Below, in pieces: positions 15,965 through 23,276 of a stretch of DNA of 42,797 bases. The translations under genes were made by a program, and so were the position numbers. Below the pieces are notes generated by a model. The model was not told the DNA's origin. It searched no databases and saw only the letters and a list, made by a program, of their open reading frames with translations. Positions within the stretch are counted from its first letter, which is position 1. Every line of letters begins with the position of its first letter. This DNA is from Erysipelothrix anatis (GTDB lineage: Bacteria > Bacillota_I > Bacilli_A > Erysipelotrichales > Erysipelotrichaceae): positions 1 to 42,797 of the forward strand of contig NZ_WTSX01000017.1 in NCBI RefSeq assembly GCF_009828745.1. The letters are read 5' to 3'.

Positions 15965-16435
15965 CTATTTTAACACATTCCCTTTTGTGATTGCGAACTC
16001 TTGGAATTCTTGAATCATTCGTAAGTGAACGGGAACCATTAATTCTGGCAATTGATCCAGTGGAAAAAAATGAACACCTAGGGATTCATCAGGATTATGT
16101 TGCAAATCTCCATCATAGTCCATTGTATAGAAAACCGCGGTTACAACGTACATCTCATCCCCATTTTCGAGTACAACATGATGCGACGGTCCTGAATAAT
16201 TTTTGAAAAATTCCAGTGTTCGAATCGTCAGGTTAGTTTCTTCTTTGACTTCTCGAAGGGCAACTGTTTCAAAACTTTCGCCAAGATCCATCATTCCTCC
16301 AGGAAGGCCAAAATGACCTGAAGTACGCTGCTCCAAAAGAACTGCCCCAGCACTATCAAAAACAAGTACAACTGAACCTGGCAATATAATTGGACGGTGC
16401 CCAACAAATTGTCGTAAGTATTTGTAATATTCCAT
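15965..16435 (-). CDS. Nudix hydrolase
   Basis: This 156-residue enzyme has a complete Nudix box. It starts at G47 ([20 protein letters not shown]), with the metal-binding glutamates in REVKEE (61-66); N68 takes the usual glycine place near the end. Nudix enzymes cleave nucleoside diphosphates linked to another group. The substrate (8-oxo-dGTP, ADP-ribose or other) is not readable from sequence. TAGGAG lies 6 nt before the ATG. It is the first gene of the operon with queA and two membrane proteins and starts about 30 bp behind the crr terminator. I see no clear promoter in that gap, so readthrough from crr may contribute. Confidence 0.88.
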   Translation of the reverse strand: MEYYKYLRQFVGHRPIILPGSVVLVFDSAGAVLLEQRTSGHFGLPGGMMDLGESFETVALREVKEETNLTIRTLEFFKNYSGPSHHVVLENGDEMYVVTAVFYTMDYDGDLQHNPDESLGVHFFPLDQLPELMVPVHLRMIQEFQEFAITKGNVLK

Positions 16436-16462
16436 AAGTAACTCCTATCTATCCTTTGATAT

Positions 16463-16491
16463 ACAAAAAAGCTTAGGATATCCTAAGCTTT
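16463..16491 (-). terminator. Intrinsic terminator of crr
   Basis: The 24-bp perfect palindrome AAAGCTTAGGATATCCTAAGCTTT is cited here only by its span, 16468-16491 (key half AAAGCTTAGGAT). On the minus strand it is followed by a T6 run. It ends the crr transcript just after the stop codon. Confidence 0.85.
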
Positions 16492-16495
16492 AAAA

Positions 16496-16975
16496 TTATG
16501 CGTTTACTGAGAAGATATCCTCAGTGGTTGGTGTTACTGTTTCACCATCACGATGTAATGTTATCGCTTGGCCTGATGTTATAATCATTGGACTGATAAT
16601 TGATTTTCCAGCCGCCTTGATGAGGTCAAGATCCATCGTTGCAAGTTTATCTCCACGGGATACTTTATCACCGACTTTAACGTGCGATACAAATCCTTTG
16701 CCTTCAAGTTGAACCGTATCAATTCCTAAGTGAACAAGAATTTCAACGCCATCTTCTCTGACAATACCATAGGCATGGCCCGTTGGGAACACAACCGTTA
16801 CTTCACCTTCTGAAGGTGCAACGATTGTTCCTTCGGTTAATTCAATGGCATAACCATCACCCATCATTTTTTGGGCAAAGACAGGATCAGGAACTTGTTC
16901 TAATGATAAAACAGTTCCAGTTCCGAATGCTCCATATGATTCATCTGTTATTTTCTTTTTACGTTTAAAAAACAT
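16496..16975 (-). CDS. crr: PTS glucose-type EIIA component
   Basis: This 159-residue soluble phosphocarrier has the EIIA-Glc fold. The two active-site histidines are H67 (PTGHAYGI) and the phosphorylated H82 (EILVHLGIDTV). It takes phosphate from HPr and passes it to EIIB domains of glucose-family transporters. TreB, encoded upstream on the same strand, has EIIB and EIIC but no EIIA, so this protein is the likely donor. No terminator is visible between treC and crr. GGAGG lies 8 nt before the ATG, and a small GGCG-TAG-CGCC hairpin (16989-16999) lies just before the SD. The N-terminal KRKKKITD tail is basic. Confidence 0.93.
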   Translation of the reverse strand: MFFKRKKKITDESYGAFGTGTVLSLEQVPDPVFAQKMMGDGYAIELTEGTIVAPSEGEVTVVFPTGHAYGIVREDGVEILVHLGIDTVQLEGKGFVSHVKVGDKVSRGDKLATMDLDLIKAAGKSIISPMIITSGQAITLHRDGETVTPTTEDIFSVNA

Positions 16976-17137
16976 ATATATACCTCCAAGTGGCGCTACG
17001 CCGCATCAAGTCATTATTAGTTGATTGTTGGCGCTTGTGTATCTATTTTATCATTTATTCACGCGGAATAGATACGTTAACGACTATTTATTATGAAATT
17101 ACAATGACATTTGTGACGTATTCATCTCTAGTTTACA
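16976..17137 (-). promoter_or_regulatory. treC-crr intergenic leader
   Basis: These 160 bp have no gene. A GC-rich hairpin GGCG-TAG-CGCC (16989-16999) precedes the crr SD. A second CGCC element about 30 nt upstream could pair with the same GGCG instead. A possible TAAAAT -10 lies further upstream with no good -35. No terminator is seen behind treC. Confidence 0.35.
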
Positions 17138-18763
17138 TTACGCAGTGATGGCGTAGACACATGCTTCATACGGTTTCAATTCGCATGTTGCAGTTAAAGT
17201 CGTACGTCCCACATTGGAAAGCAAGATTTCTTTAACGTTTTGTTTCGGTTGATATGCAACGGTATTGCCATAAAAATTAATGACCACTACAATCGTTTCT
17301 CCGTTATATTCGCGGGTATAAATCATAAGCTCCGGATGATCCATTGCTTCAAATGTTATCGATCCCGATTCAATAATTCGCAAAGTCTTTCGTAACGCAA
17401 TCAGTTTGCGGTAATAATGGAAGACTGAATTCGGATTATCAAGGTTATCTGCAACTGTTTGGACATTTGGATATTTGGTCAATCCTAACCACGGGGTTCC
17501 TGTCGTAAAACCATGATGTATGGTATCATCCCAAGGAATGGGAGTTCTTGAGTTATCGCGCGAGCGTTGGCGTAAAATTTCAAGTGCTTCATTATCTGAC
17601 ATCGATGTTCTTAGAATTTCATAATAATTAATCGACTCTACATCACGATAATCGTCAATGCTATCAAAGTATGCATTCGGTAACCCAATCTCTTCACCTT
17701 GAAAAATATAAGGCATTCCGCGCATTAATTGCATCGCGGTTGCCAGCGCAGTTGCCGATTCAAATGGATATTCTTGATCATTTCCGAAACGAGATACAGA
17801 ACGGGGTTGGTCATGATTATTTAAAAATAACGACATGTTCGCATTATTTGCTGCCATTGCATCTTGCCATGTTTTCATCAATGTTTTGAATTGCAAGAAA
17901 TCAAATGGCATTAATTCCCATTTCTTTCCATCTTTGTAATCCACTTTTAGATGATGGAAGTTGAAAATTGTGGATAACTCTTTATTTTCTGGAGTTGCAT
18001 AAGCAACTCCATTTTGAACATCTGTCGACGAGAGTTCACCAACAGTGGTGATATTGGGATATTTTCCGAATGTTTCTTGATTCAAGCGGTGAAGGTGTTC
18101 GTGAATTCGCGGGCCATCGGTATAGAATCGACGTCCGTCCCCTTCAAAATCATCTTCAAAAGTATCGGGATTAGGTTTAGAGACCAGATTAATGACATCA
18201 AAACGAAGTCCTTGAATTCCCTTATCCAGCCAGAAATTCACAACATCTACGAGTGCTTGGAAAACAGGTTCATGTTCCCAGTTCAAATCCGCTTGGGTTA
18301 CATCAAAAAGATGTAAATAATACAGATTGAGCGATTCAACATATTCCCAAGCATTTCCTCCAAACTTTGACTCCCAATTGGTTGGTTTCTCGCGGAAGAA
18401 ATAGAAGTCTTGATATTGTGGATCCTTGAGTGCTCGTTTGAACCATGCATGTTCTGTTGAAGTATGATTTAAAACCATATCAAACATAATACCAATATCA
18501 CGTTTTTTAGCTTCTTGTATCAACGTTTCAACCGATTCCATTGTCCCAAAAACAGGATCAATTGCAAGATAATCCGCTACGTCGTATCCATTATCACGCT
18601 GTGGTGATGTAAAAATCGGAGTTAGCCAAATCATATCGATACCTAAATATTGGAGGTAATCCAACTTTTCAATAATTCCTTGAACATCTCCAATTCCATC
18701 CCCATTTGTATCATAAAATGACTTTGGATAAATCTGATAAACTATCGGTAACTTATTTTGCAT
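17138..18763 (-). CDS. treC: Trehalose-6-phosphate hydrolase (GH13)
   Basis: This 541-residue cytoplasmic enzyme splits trehalose-6-phosphate into glucose and glucose-6-phosphate. GH13 residues are visible: Ca site DTNGDGIGD (18-26), nucleophile D189 (GLRFDVINL), acid E243 (TVGELSST) and D318 (FLNNHDQPR). The segment GDGRRFYTDGPRIHEHL (208-224) is typical of TreA/TreC rather than oligo-1,6-glucosidase. The start at 18763 (MQNKLPIVYQIYPKSF) matches the family and has AAAGG upstream; the in-frame ATG at 18784 has no SD. The chosen start overlaps treB by 11 bp, so the two are coupled. Oligo-1,6-glucosidase remains a minor alternative. Confidence 0.92.
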   Translation of the reverse strand: MQNKLPIVYQIYPKSFYDTNGDGIGDVQGIIEKLDYLQYLGIDMIWLTPIFTSPQRDNGYDVADYLAIDPVFGTMESVETLIQEAKKRDIGIMFDMVLNHTSTEHAWFKRALKDPQYQDFYFFREKPTNWESKFGGNAWEYVESLNLYYLHLFDVTQADLNWEHEPVFQALVDVVNFWLDKGIQGLRFDVINLVSKPNPDTFEDDFEGDGRRFYTDGPRIHEHLHRLNQETFGKYPNITTVGELSSTDVQNGVAYATPENKELSTIFNFHHLKVDYKDGKKWELMPFDFLQFKTLMKTWQDAMAANNANMSLFLNNHDQPRSVSRFGNDQEYPFESATALATAMQLMRGMPYIFQGEEIGLPNAYFDSIDDYRDVESINYYEILRTSMSDNEALEILRQRSRDNSRTPIPWDDTIHHGFTTGTPWLGLTKYPNVQTVADNLDNPNSVFHYYRKLIALRKTLRIIESGSITFEAMDHPELMIYTREYNGETIVVVINFYGNTVAYQPKQNVKEILLSNVGRTTLTATCELKPYEACVYAITA

Positions 18764-20162
18764 TGCCCTCAACCTTTCTGCCATATGCGACAGTAATTAC
18801 AAACGGAACAATAATGACAACGAGGGCAATCATAAAGAATAATGGCCAACGGTCAATATTAAATGATAAGAATCCTGGCAATCCACCAACTCCAATTGAG
18901 TTAGCCATCAATCCAAATCCAACCGAGATAACAGCCGCAATTGATGAACCAATCATCGCAGCAATAAATGGATAGTTATACTTCAAGTTAATTCCGAACA
19001 TTGCTGGTTCCGTAACACCAAGATATGCTGAAATAATGGAAGGAATCGATACTTGCTCTTCTTCGGTATTGCCTCGATGGAGCCACCAAATTCCAAGAAC
19101 TGCACTCCCTTGAGCAATATTACTAAATGCAATCATTGGCCATAAGAGCGTTCCACCAAAGTCATTAACGAGCTGCATATCAATCGCATTACTCATGTGA
19201 TGTAATCCTGTTAAGACTAGGGGTGCATAGAAGAAACCAAAGATTCCTGCAAAGAGAATTCTAAATGATGATGTTAGACCTGAATAGACGACATTTGAAA
19301 TCCATGAACCAATTGTCCATCCAATAGGACCTAAAACAACGTGTGCAATTAAGACTGCAGGTACTAATGCGAAGAGTGGTACAAAAATCATTGAGACAGC
19401 ACTTGGGATGATTTTCTTCCAGAACCGTTCCAGATATACCAGAGTAAATCCAGCAAGCATTGCAGGAATGACCTGTGCCTGATACCCAATCATTTGAACT
19501 TGTGCAAATCCAAAATCCCAGAAAGGAATTGCTGTTGCACCAGCTACCTCATACGCATTCATTAATTGTGGTGAAACTAAAGTAATCCCTAAGACAATTC
19601 CTAAGATTTGTGTTGTTCCCATCTTGCGTGAAATTGACCATGTGATTCCGACTGGTAGGAATTGGAAAATTGCTTCTCCGATGAGCCATAAGAAGTGGTT
19701 AATCCCTGCCCAGAATTGTGAGTTATCGACGATTTTACCCCACTCGCCCCATGTAACACCTTCCAGAATATTTCTAAACCCAAGAATGAGTCCCCCAATA
19801 ATTAATGCAGGAATAAGCGGTGCAAAAATTTCTGCCAAGTTGCTCATGAGTTGTTGAACTTTACCCTGATTCGTTTTAGCGAGTGTTTTGACACCTTCTT
19901 TTGTGGTCCCTTCAACTCCAGATATTTCTACAAAATCATTGTAGAAAAGATCGACATCATTTCCAATGATGACTTGAAATTGACCAGCTTGTGTAAACGT
20001 TCCTTTGACTGCTGGAATCTTTTCAATTGCTTCAATCTCAGCTTGGTCAGGATGATTTAACACAAAACGCATCCGTGTGACACAGTGTGTTACAGCCCCA
20101 ATATTATCCTTGCCACCCACGTGTTTTAGTAAATCACGTGCGTCATTTTGATATTTTCCCAT
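18753..20162 (-). CDS. treB: PTS trehalose transporter EIIBC
   Basis: This 469-residue protein has an N-terminal EIIB domain with phosphorylated C27 (AVTHCVTRMRFVL), a linker, and an EIIC domain of the glucose family with about ten TM segments (about 110-460), including GLHHMSNAIDMQL and YLGVTEPAMFGINL. It imports trehalose as trehalose-6-phosphate. It lacks EIIA and must borrow EIIA-Glc. The start MGKYQNDARDLLKHVGG at 20162 has AAAGGAGG 4-5 nt upstream; longer in-frame starts run into the terminator hairpin and are rejected. A RAT-terminator switch lies directly upstream, so expression depends on the antiterminator gene before it. Confidence 0.92.
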   Translation of the reverse strand: MGKYQNDARDLLKHVGGKDNIGAVTHCVTRMRFVLNHPDQAEIEAIEKIPAVKGTFTQAGQFQVIIGNDVDLFYNDFVEISGVEGTTKEGVKTLAKTNQGKVQQLMSNLAEIFAPLIPALIIGGLILGFRNILEGVTWGEWGKIVDNSQFWAGINHFLWLIGEAIFQFLPVGITWSISRKMGTTQILGIVLGITLVSPQLMNAYEVAGATAIPFWDFGFAQVQMIGYQAQVIPAMLAGFTLVYLERFWKKIIPSAVSMIFVPLFALVPAVLIAHVVLGPIGWTIGSWISNVVYSGLTSSFRILFAGIFGFFYAPLVLTGLHHMSNAIDMQLVNDFGGTLLWPMIAFSNIAQGSAVLGIWWLHRGNTEEEQVSIPSIISAYLGVTEPAMFGINLKYNYPFIAAMIGSSIAAVISVGFGLMANSIGVGGLPGFLSFNIDRWPLFFMIALVVIIVPFVITVAYGRKVEGNAK

Positions 20163-20199
20163 CTTCTTTCCTCCTTTGGAATGGGGTTTAAAGAAGAAA

Positions 20200-20271
20200 A
20201 CATAAAAAGCCTCCCAAGACGCCATAAAAGACGCACTTGAGAGGCTTGCCCATAATTCCGGTAACAAATCC
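20200..20271 (-). promoter_or_regulatory. RAT antiterminator site overlapping an intrinsic terminator, upstream of treB
   Basis: The RAT lies at 20271-20243 on the minus strand (GGATTTGTTACCGG, then AATTATGGGCAAGCC). It matches the LicT/SacY-type RAT consensus GGATTGTTACTG..ATGGGCAAAACC very closely. The terminator stem is AAGCCTCTCAAG (20247-20236) with CTTGGGAGGCTT (20218-20207), followed by TTTTATG. The last bases of the RAT are the first bases of the terminator stem, so the two structures exclude each other. The RAT begins exactly after the stop codon of the antiterminator gene. Confidence 0.9.
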
Positions 20272-21117
20272 TCACTTGCCTTTATTCATCATCTCCAAAC
20301 GGTTTAGATGAATTGTAAGATAGACAAGTTCTTGTGGGTTTAGTTTTTTCTTTAAACGATTTTCAATGTATTCCTGAATTTGTAGCGAACATTTGTAAGC
20401 ACTATCAAATTCTTCAATAACATTGTACAAGATATTTTCTTCGAAGTCAATTTGTGTATCGCTCAGTGCCCGCTGGACGAGCATTTTTATATGAATTGTG
20501 ATGCGTTGTGTTGCTGCTTCTTCTAGTTTCAATGAGATTAAATAGTAATCACGAACAATATTCAAACAGTTTAGAACCGTGTCCGTTAGAATCGAGGATT
20601 GGTTTTTAATATCCGCATGGGCACCATTCACAATATGCATCGTCAGGAATCCAATTTCATCGTCAGGCATATTAATTCCATACTTTGTGTTGACCATTTC
20701 AAGCAATCGAGTTCCAAATTGGAACTCATCACCATAAAGAATTTGAAGATCATAGTTCATTAAATTTTTAATATCTTGACCACTTCGATGACGTTCCATC
20801 GCAAAATTAATATGATCAATCAACGTTACATACGCATGAGCATCCAAATTGATTCGCGTTTGCTTCGACACATTATCAATCAGACGATACATGTCATAGA
20901 ACATACTTTCAGGAATATCGCGAACAAGCTGAGACGTCTTTAAAACATCTTCTTGCTTGAGTTCGAAGACTTTTTCAATTTTTCGGTTATCAACTTTGGC
21001 ATGAACTTTCCCCTGAAAGCCAACACCCATCCCAACTATAATAACTTCCTGGAGTCCACTCATGGCACTCACAACGTTATTGTTGAGTATTTTTTTTATT
21101 CGGTACGTTTTTTCCAT
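20272..21117 (-). CDS. BglG/LicT-family transcriptional antiterminator
   Basis: This 281-residue regulator has a CAT-type RNA-binding domain (1-55, MEKTYRIKKILNNNVV) and two PRD domains. The four regulatory histidines fall at H102, H161, H209 and H270, almost exactly where LicT has H100, H159, H207 and H269. EII-dependent phosphorylation in PRD1 should inhibit it and HPr-dependent phosphorylation in PRD2 should activate it, as known for LicT. Binding stabilises the RAT downstream and prevents termination before treB. The start at 21117 has AGGAG at a usable spacing. The location makes it the trehalose regulator here, a job usually done by the GntR-type TreR. Confidence 0.92.
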   Translation of the reverse strand: MEKTYRIKKILNNNVVSAMSGLQEVIIVGMGVGFQGKVHAKVDNRKIEKVFELKQEDVLKTSQLVRDIPESMFYDMYRLIDNVSKQTRINLDAHAYVTLIDHINFAMERHRSGQDIKNLMNYDLQILYGDEFQFGTRLLEMVNTKYGINMPDDEIGFLTMHIVNGAHADIKNQSSILTDTVLNCLNIVRDYYLISLKLEEAATQRITIHIKMLVQRALSDTQIDFEENILYNVIEEFDSAYKCSLQIQEYIENRLKKKLNPQELVYLTIHLNRLEMMNKGK

Positions 21118-21136
21118 CGTGAGTTCTCCTGTGTGC

Positions 21137-21166
21137 ATTGTACCGTTTAAATGAATTTATTGTCAA
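21137..21166 (-). promoter_or_regulatory. Promoter of the antiterminator-treBC operon
   Basis: On the minus strand TTGACA (21166-21161) and TACAAT (21142-21137) are separated by 18 bp. The start codon is about 20 bp downstream of the -10, so the leader is very short and holds no RAT of its own. Confidence 0.75.
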
Positions 21167-21171
21167 ATCTT

Positions 21172-21206
21172 TAACAAAAGAAAACTCGCGGTTTATGAAC
21201 CACGAG
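21172..21206 (-). terminator. Intrinsic terminator of the degenerate Nudix gene
   Basis: CTCGCGGTT (21185-21193) faces AACCACGAG (21198-21206). On the minus strand the one mismatch becomes a G-U pair. TTTTCTTTTG follows, so the structure works in the minus direction. Confidence 0.75.
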
Positions 21207-21215
21207 CTTTTGGAT

Positions 21216-21659
21216 TTAGTATAAGTCGCCATGGACTCGAATATAGTCCATGAATGATTTTTGTACATCGTCATAATACTTGCAAATAACACGTTTTGAA
21301 AAAGCATCTATGTTTTCTGGAACGTCATACATTGGATAAAAGGTCTGACTGCCATTGGGTTCAAAATCTTCAGTATAGTAAATTGTATGAACTTCTACGA
21401 GCCACTTACTTGGGCTAAACTCGGAATCTGAGTACACATTCATCAATGATAATGTTCCTACTTCCAAATTATGCACGTCTTTCATATCCATACGTACTGA
21501 ATTTTCTAATGTTTGCTTTTGTTTTAATTCTATATTGGGTAGCGAATATACCCCTCGTTCGTTTTTTGCGAGAAGGACATTTCCTTCTTTATCTACGGCC
21601 AATAACGTTGCAATTGGCACTACTTTTGGGGTCTGCGTTTGTCTGAATTTTTTGGACAT
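21216..21659 (-). CDS. Nudix-fold protein with a degenerate Nudix box
   Basis: This 147-residue protein has the Nudix layout: a strand TPKVVPIATLLAV, GNVLLAKNERGVYSLPN and then the helix region. Where active enzymes have Gx5Ex7REUxEExGU, it reads N42, Q48, then VRMDMKDVHNLEV. The REUxEE glutamates are thus replaced by M57, K60 and D61. Metal-dependent hydrolysis is therefore unlikely, and a binding or regulatory role is possible. The start at 21659 has GGAGGT 7 nt upstream; the ATG at 21689 has none. It is monocistronic, with its own terminator. Confidence 0.6.
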   Translation of the reverse strand: MSKKFRQTQTPKVVPIATLLAVDKEGNVLLAKNERGVYSLPNIELKQKQTLENSVRMDMKDVHNLEVGTLSLMNVYSDSEFSPSKWLVEVHTIYYTEDFEPNGSQTFYPMYDVPENIDAFSKRVICKYYDDVQKSFMDYIRVHGDLY

Positions 21660-21735
21660 CGTTACCACCTCCGTAAATCCATTATGCATTATTTATGTGT
21701 AATTTGAGCGAAATAAGTACTAACACACAATCTCA

Positions 21736-22362
21736 CTAAGTTTGGGGAATTGTTGTTTTGATAGGTTGAACACGGTAGGTACTAATCATATCAATTAAAA
21801 CTGATGACACTGTTACCGTGATTAATGAGTAAACTATTCGCGACATCGGAATATACGACAATGATAGTATTAGCACTGAAAAATCTGTAATCATGTACGC
21901 TTTCGCAAGTTTCCAACCTGTACGTTCAGAGATGATGAGTGCAAGTGCGTCATCACCACCACTCGATCCCCCACTTCTAACAATAATCCCGACCCCAATA
22001 CCTACAAACATTCCTGCAGCGATTGCAGCGACGAACTGATTCGTAAATAGATGGGTAATTAATGGAGGTTGAAGTTCCCACATTCTTAAAAATGCAGCAA
22101 CAAAAAATGATGTGATCACCGATTTTTTAATGAAATCGAGACCTAAGAATTTGAATGCAAAGGCATAACACAATAGATCCAATGCAAAGGAAATGTAGGA
22201 AGCGTTAATCCCTGTCCAGTGGTTGATGAGTAGAATCCCACCAATAACTCCACCTTCGGTGATTTGTAGGGGTTGGTGAATATTATAAAGACCGAATGAT
22301 AGGATCAGAGATCCTAGTAACATTGCCCCAACAGTCTTCCTATTTTCTTTATTGCGAAACAT
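21736..22362 (-). CDS. YitT/YczE-type integral membrane protein
   Basis: This 208-residue protein has five to six TM segments. It carries landmarks of the YitT family: LYNIHQPLQITEGGVIGGILL near residue 25-45 and the glycine-rich GIIVRSGGSSGGDDALALII at about 125-144. It lacks the cytoplasmic C-terminal DUF2179 domain of full-length YitT. Function and substrate of the family are not established, though transport is often suggested. AAGGAG lies 7 nt before the ATG. It is divergent from a MerR-family regulator. Its promoter has the unusual 19-bp spacer typical of MerR-activated genes, so it is the likely target of that regulator. Confidence 0.8.
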   Translation of the reverse strand: MFRNKENRKTVGAMLLGSLILSFGLYNIHQPLQITEGGVIGGILLINHWTGINASYISFALDLLCYAFAFKFLGLDFIKKSVITSFFVAAFLRMWELQPPLITHLFTNQFVAAIAAGMFVGIGVGIIVRSGGSSGGDDALALIISERTGWKLAKAYMITDFSVLILSLSYIPMSRIVYSLITVTVSSVLIDMISTYRVQPIKTTIPQT

Positions 22363-22385
22363 TGTATTTCTCCTTTTTCTATATA

Positions 22386-22422
22386 TTGACCATTCTAAAC
22401 CCTAGTACTATACTAGAGTCAA
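22386..22422. promoter_or_regulatory. Divergent promoter/operator of the MerR regulator and the YitT gene
   Basis: Minus strand: TTGACT (22422-22417), 19 bp, TAGAAT (22397-22392). This is the overlong spacer that MerR proteins correct by DNA distortion. Plus strand: TTGACC (22386-22391), 17 bp, TATACT (22409-22414), an ordinary promoter for the regulator. The 21-bp imperfect palindrome ACCCTAGTA-CTA-TACTAGAGT (22399-22419) fills the spacer of the minus promoter and covers the -10 of the plus promoter. Confidence 0.8.
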
Positions 22423-22445
22423 ACAAAGAACTTTGGAGGATACCC

Positions 22446-23264
22446 ATGAAACAACTTTATACGATCAAAGAAATTTCGCAGTTATATGGTATTGGTGTTG
22501 ATTCCATTCGCTATTATGAAACTAAAGGACTGATTGCACCGCAACGCGGCGACAACAATTATCGCTATTATTCTCTTAATGATATTTTCATTCTCAACAT
22601 CATTCGCGACCTCTTGGCCTTAGATTTTTCCACTGAACAGATTAAAGACTATTTAGATGCTTTTTCACTCAGTCATACAATTACACTCTACGAAACCGAG
22701 AAAGAACGCGTCCAAACGGAAATATCAAAACTAAATGAAATCTATGAATCTCTAAACTATCGGAGTGATATGCTACGCTTTTACCGTCATTTAGACACCG
22801 CCACGATCACCATCAAAGAGTATCCAATTCGCTACGGTTACGAACTCGAATCACAAATGCGAAGTGATGAAGAAACTGATTTTGTGATCAAACAACTACA
22901 TAGGAAGCACCAAGAAGAATTGGATGAATTGGGTGACTTAGAGATTGGTGCCATCCCTTCCTATGATGATGCAAATCAAGGAATCATAAATACCATGCAA
23001 TCGGTATTTTTTATTGGTGATGAAGAAACCGACGATTATGACTTTATCCTTCCAGCGGGTACCTACATTTCTATTTTCTATCAAGGGTCGTATAAGCAGA
23101 GTGTTGCGAATTTGAAGAAAATTATTAATGTTGCACATGAGCACGGCTATACATCCGACAATCGTCCTTTTGAAATTTATCGTATCGATAACCGCTACAC
23201 TCAAAATGAGTCCGAGTTTTTAACTGAGGTACAATTAAAATTAAACGATAAAAAAACCGCCTAA
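22446..23264 (+). CDS. MerR-family transcriptional regulator with effector-binding C-terminal domain
   Basis: This 272-residue protein has a MerR winged helix-turn-helix at the N-terminus (LYTIKEISQLYGIGVDSIRY, then YETKGLIAPQR), a long dimerisation helix (about 80-125) and a C-terminal domain (about 130-272). The latter resembles the GyrI/BmrR-like ligand-binding fold (FILPAGTYISIFYQGSYKQS). Regulators of this layout sense drugs or metabolites and activate promoters with 19-20 bp spacers. One such promoter lies in the divergent gap towards the YitT gene, which points to autoregulation and activation of that neighbour. GGAGG lies 6 nt before the ATG; longer in-frame starts run through the promoter and are rejected. 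Confidence 0.9.
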   Translation: MKQLYTIKEISQLYGIGVDSIRYYETKGLIAPQRGDNNYRYYSLNDIFILNIIRDLLALDFSTEQIKDYLDAFSLSHTITLYETEKERVQTEISKLNEIYESLNYRSDMLRFYRHLDTATITIKEYPIRYGYELESQMRSDEETDFVIKQLHRKHQEELDELGDLEIGAIPSYDDANQGIINTMQSVFFIGDEETDDYDFILPAGTYISIFYQGSYKQSVANLKKIINVAHEHGYTSDNRPFEIYRIDNRYTQNESEFLTEVQLKLNDKKTA

Positions 23265-23276
23265 TAGCGGTTTTTT
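23251..23276. terminator. Bidirectional terminator between merR and the PTS EIIC gene
   Basis: AAAAAACCGC (23251-23260) and GCGGTTTTTT (23267-23276) enclose CTAATA. The stem overlaps both stop codons of the convergent genes. Confidence 0.9.
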
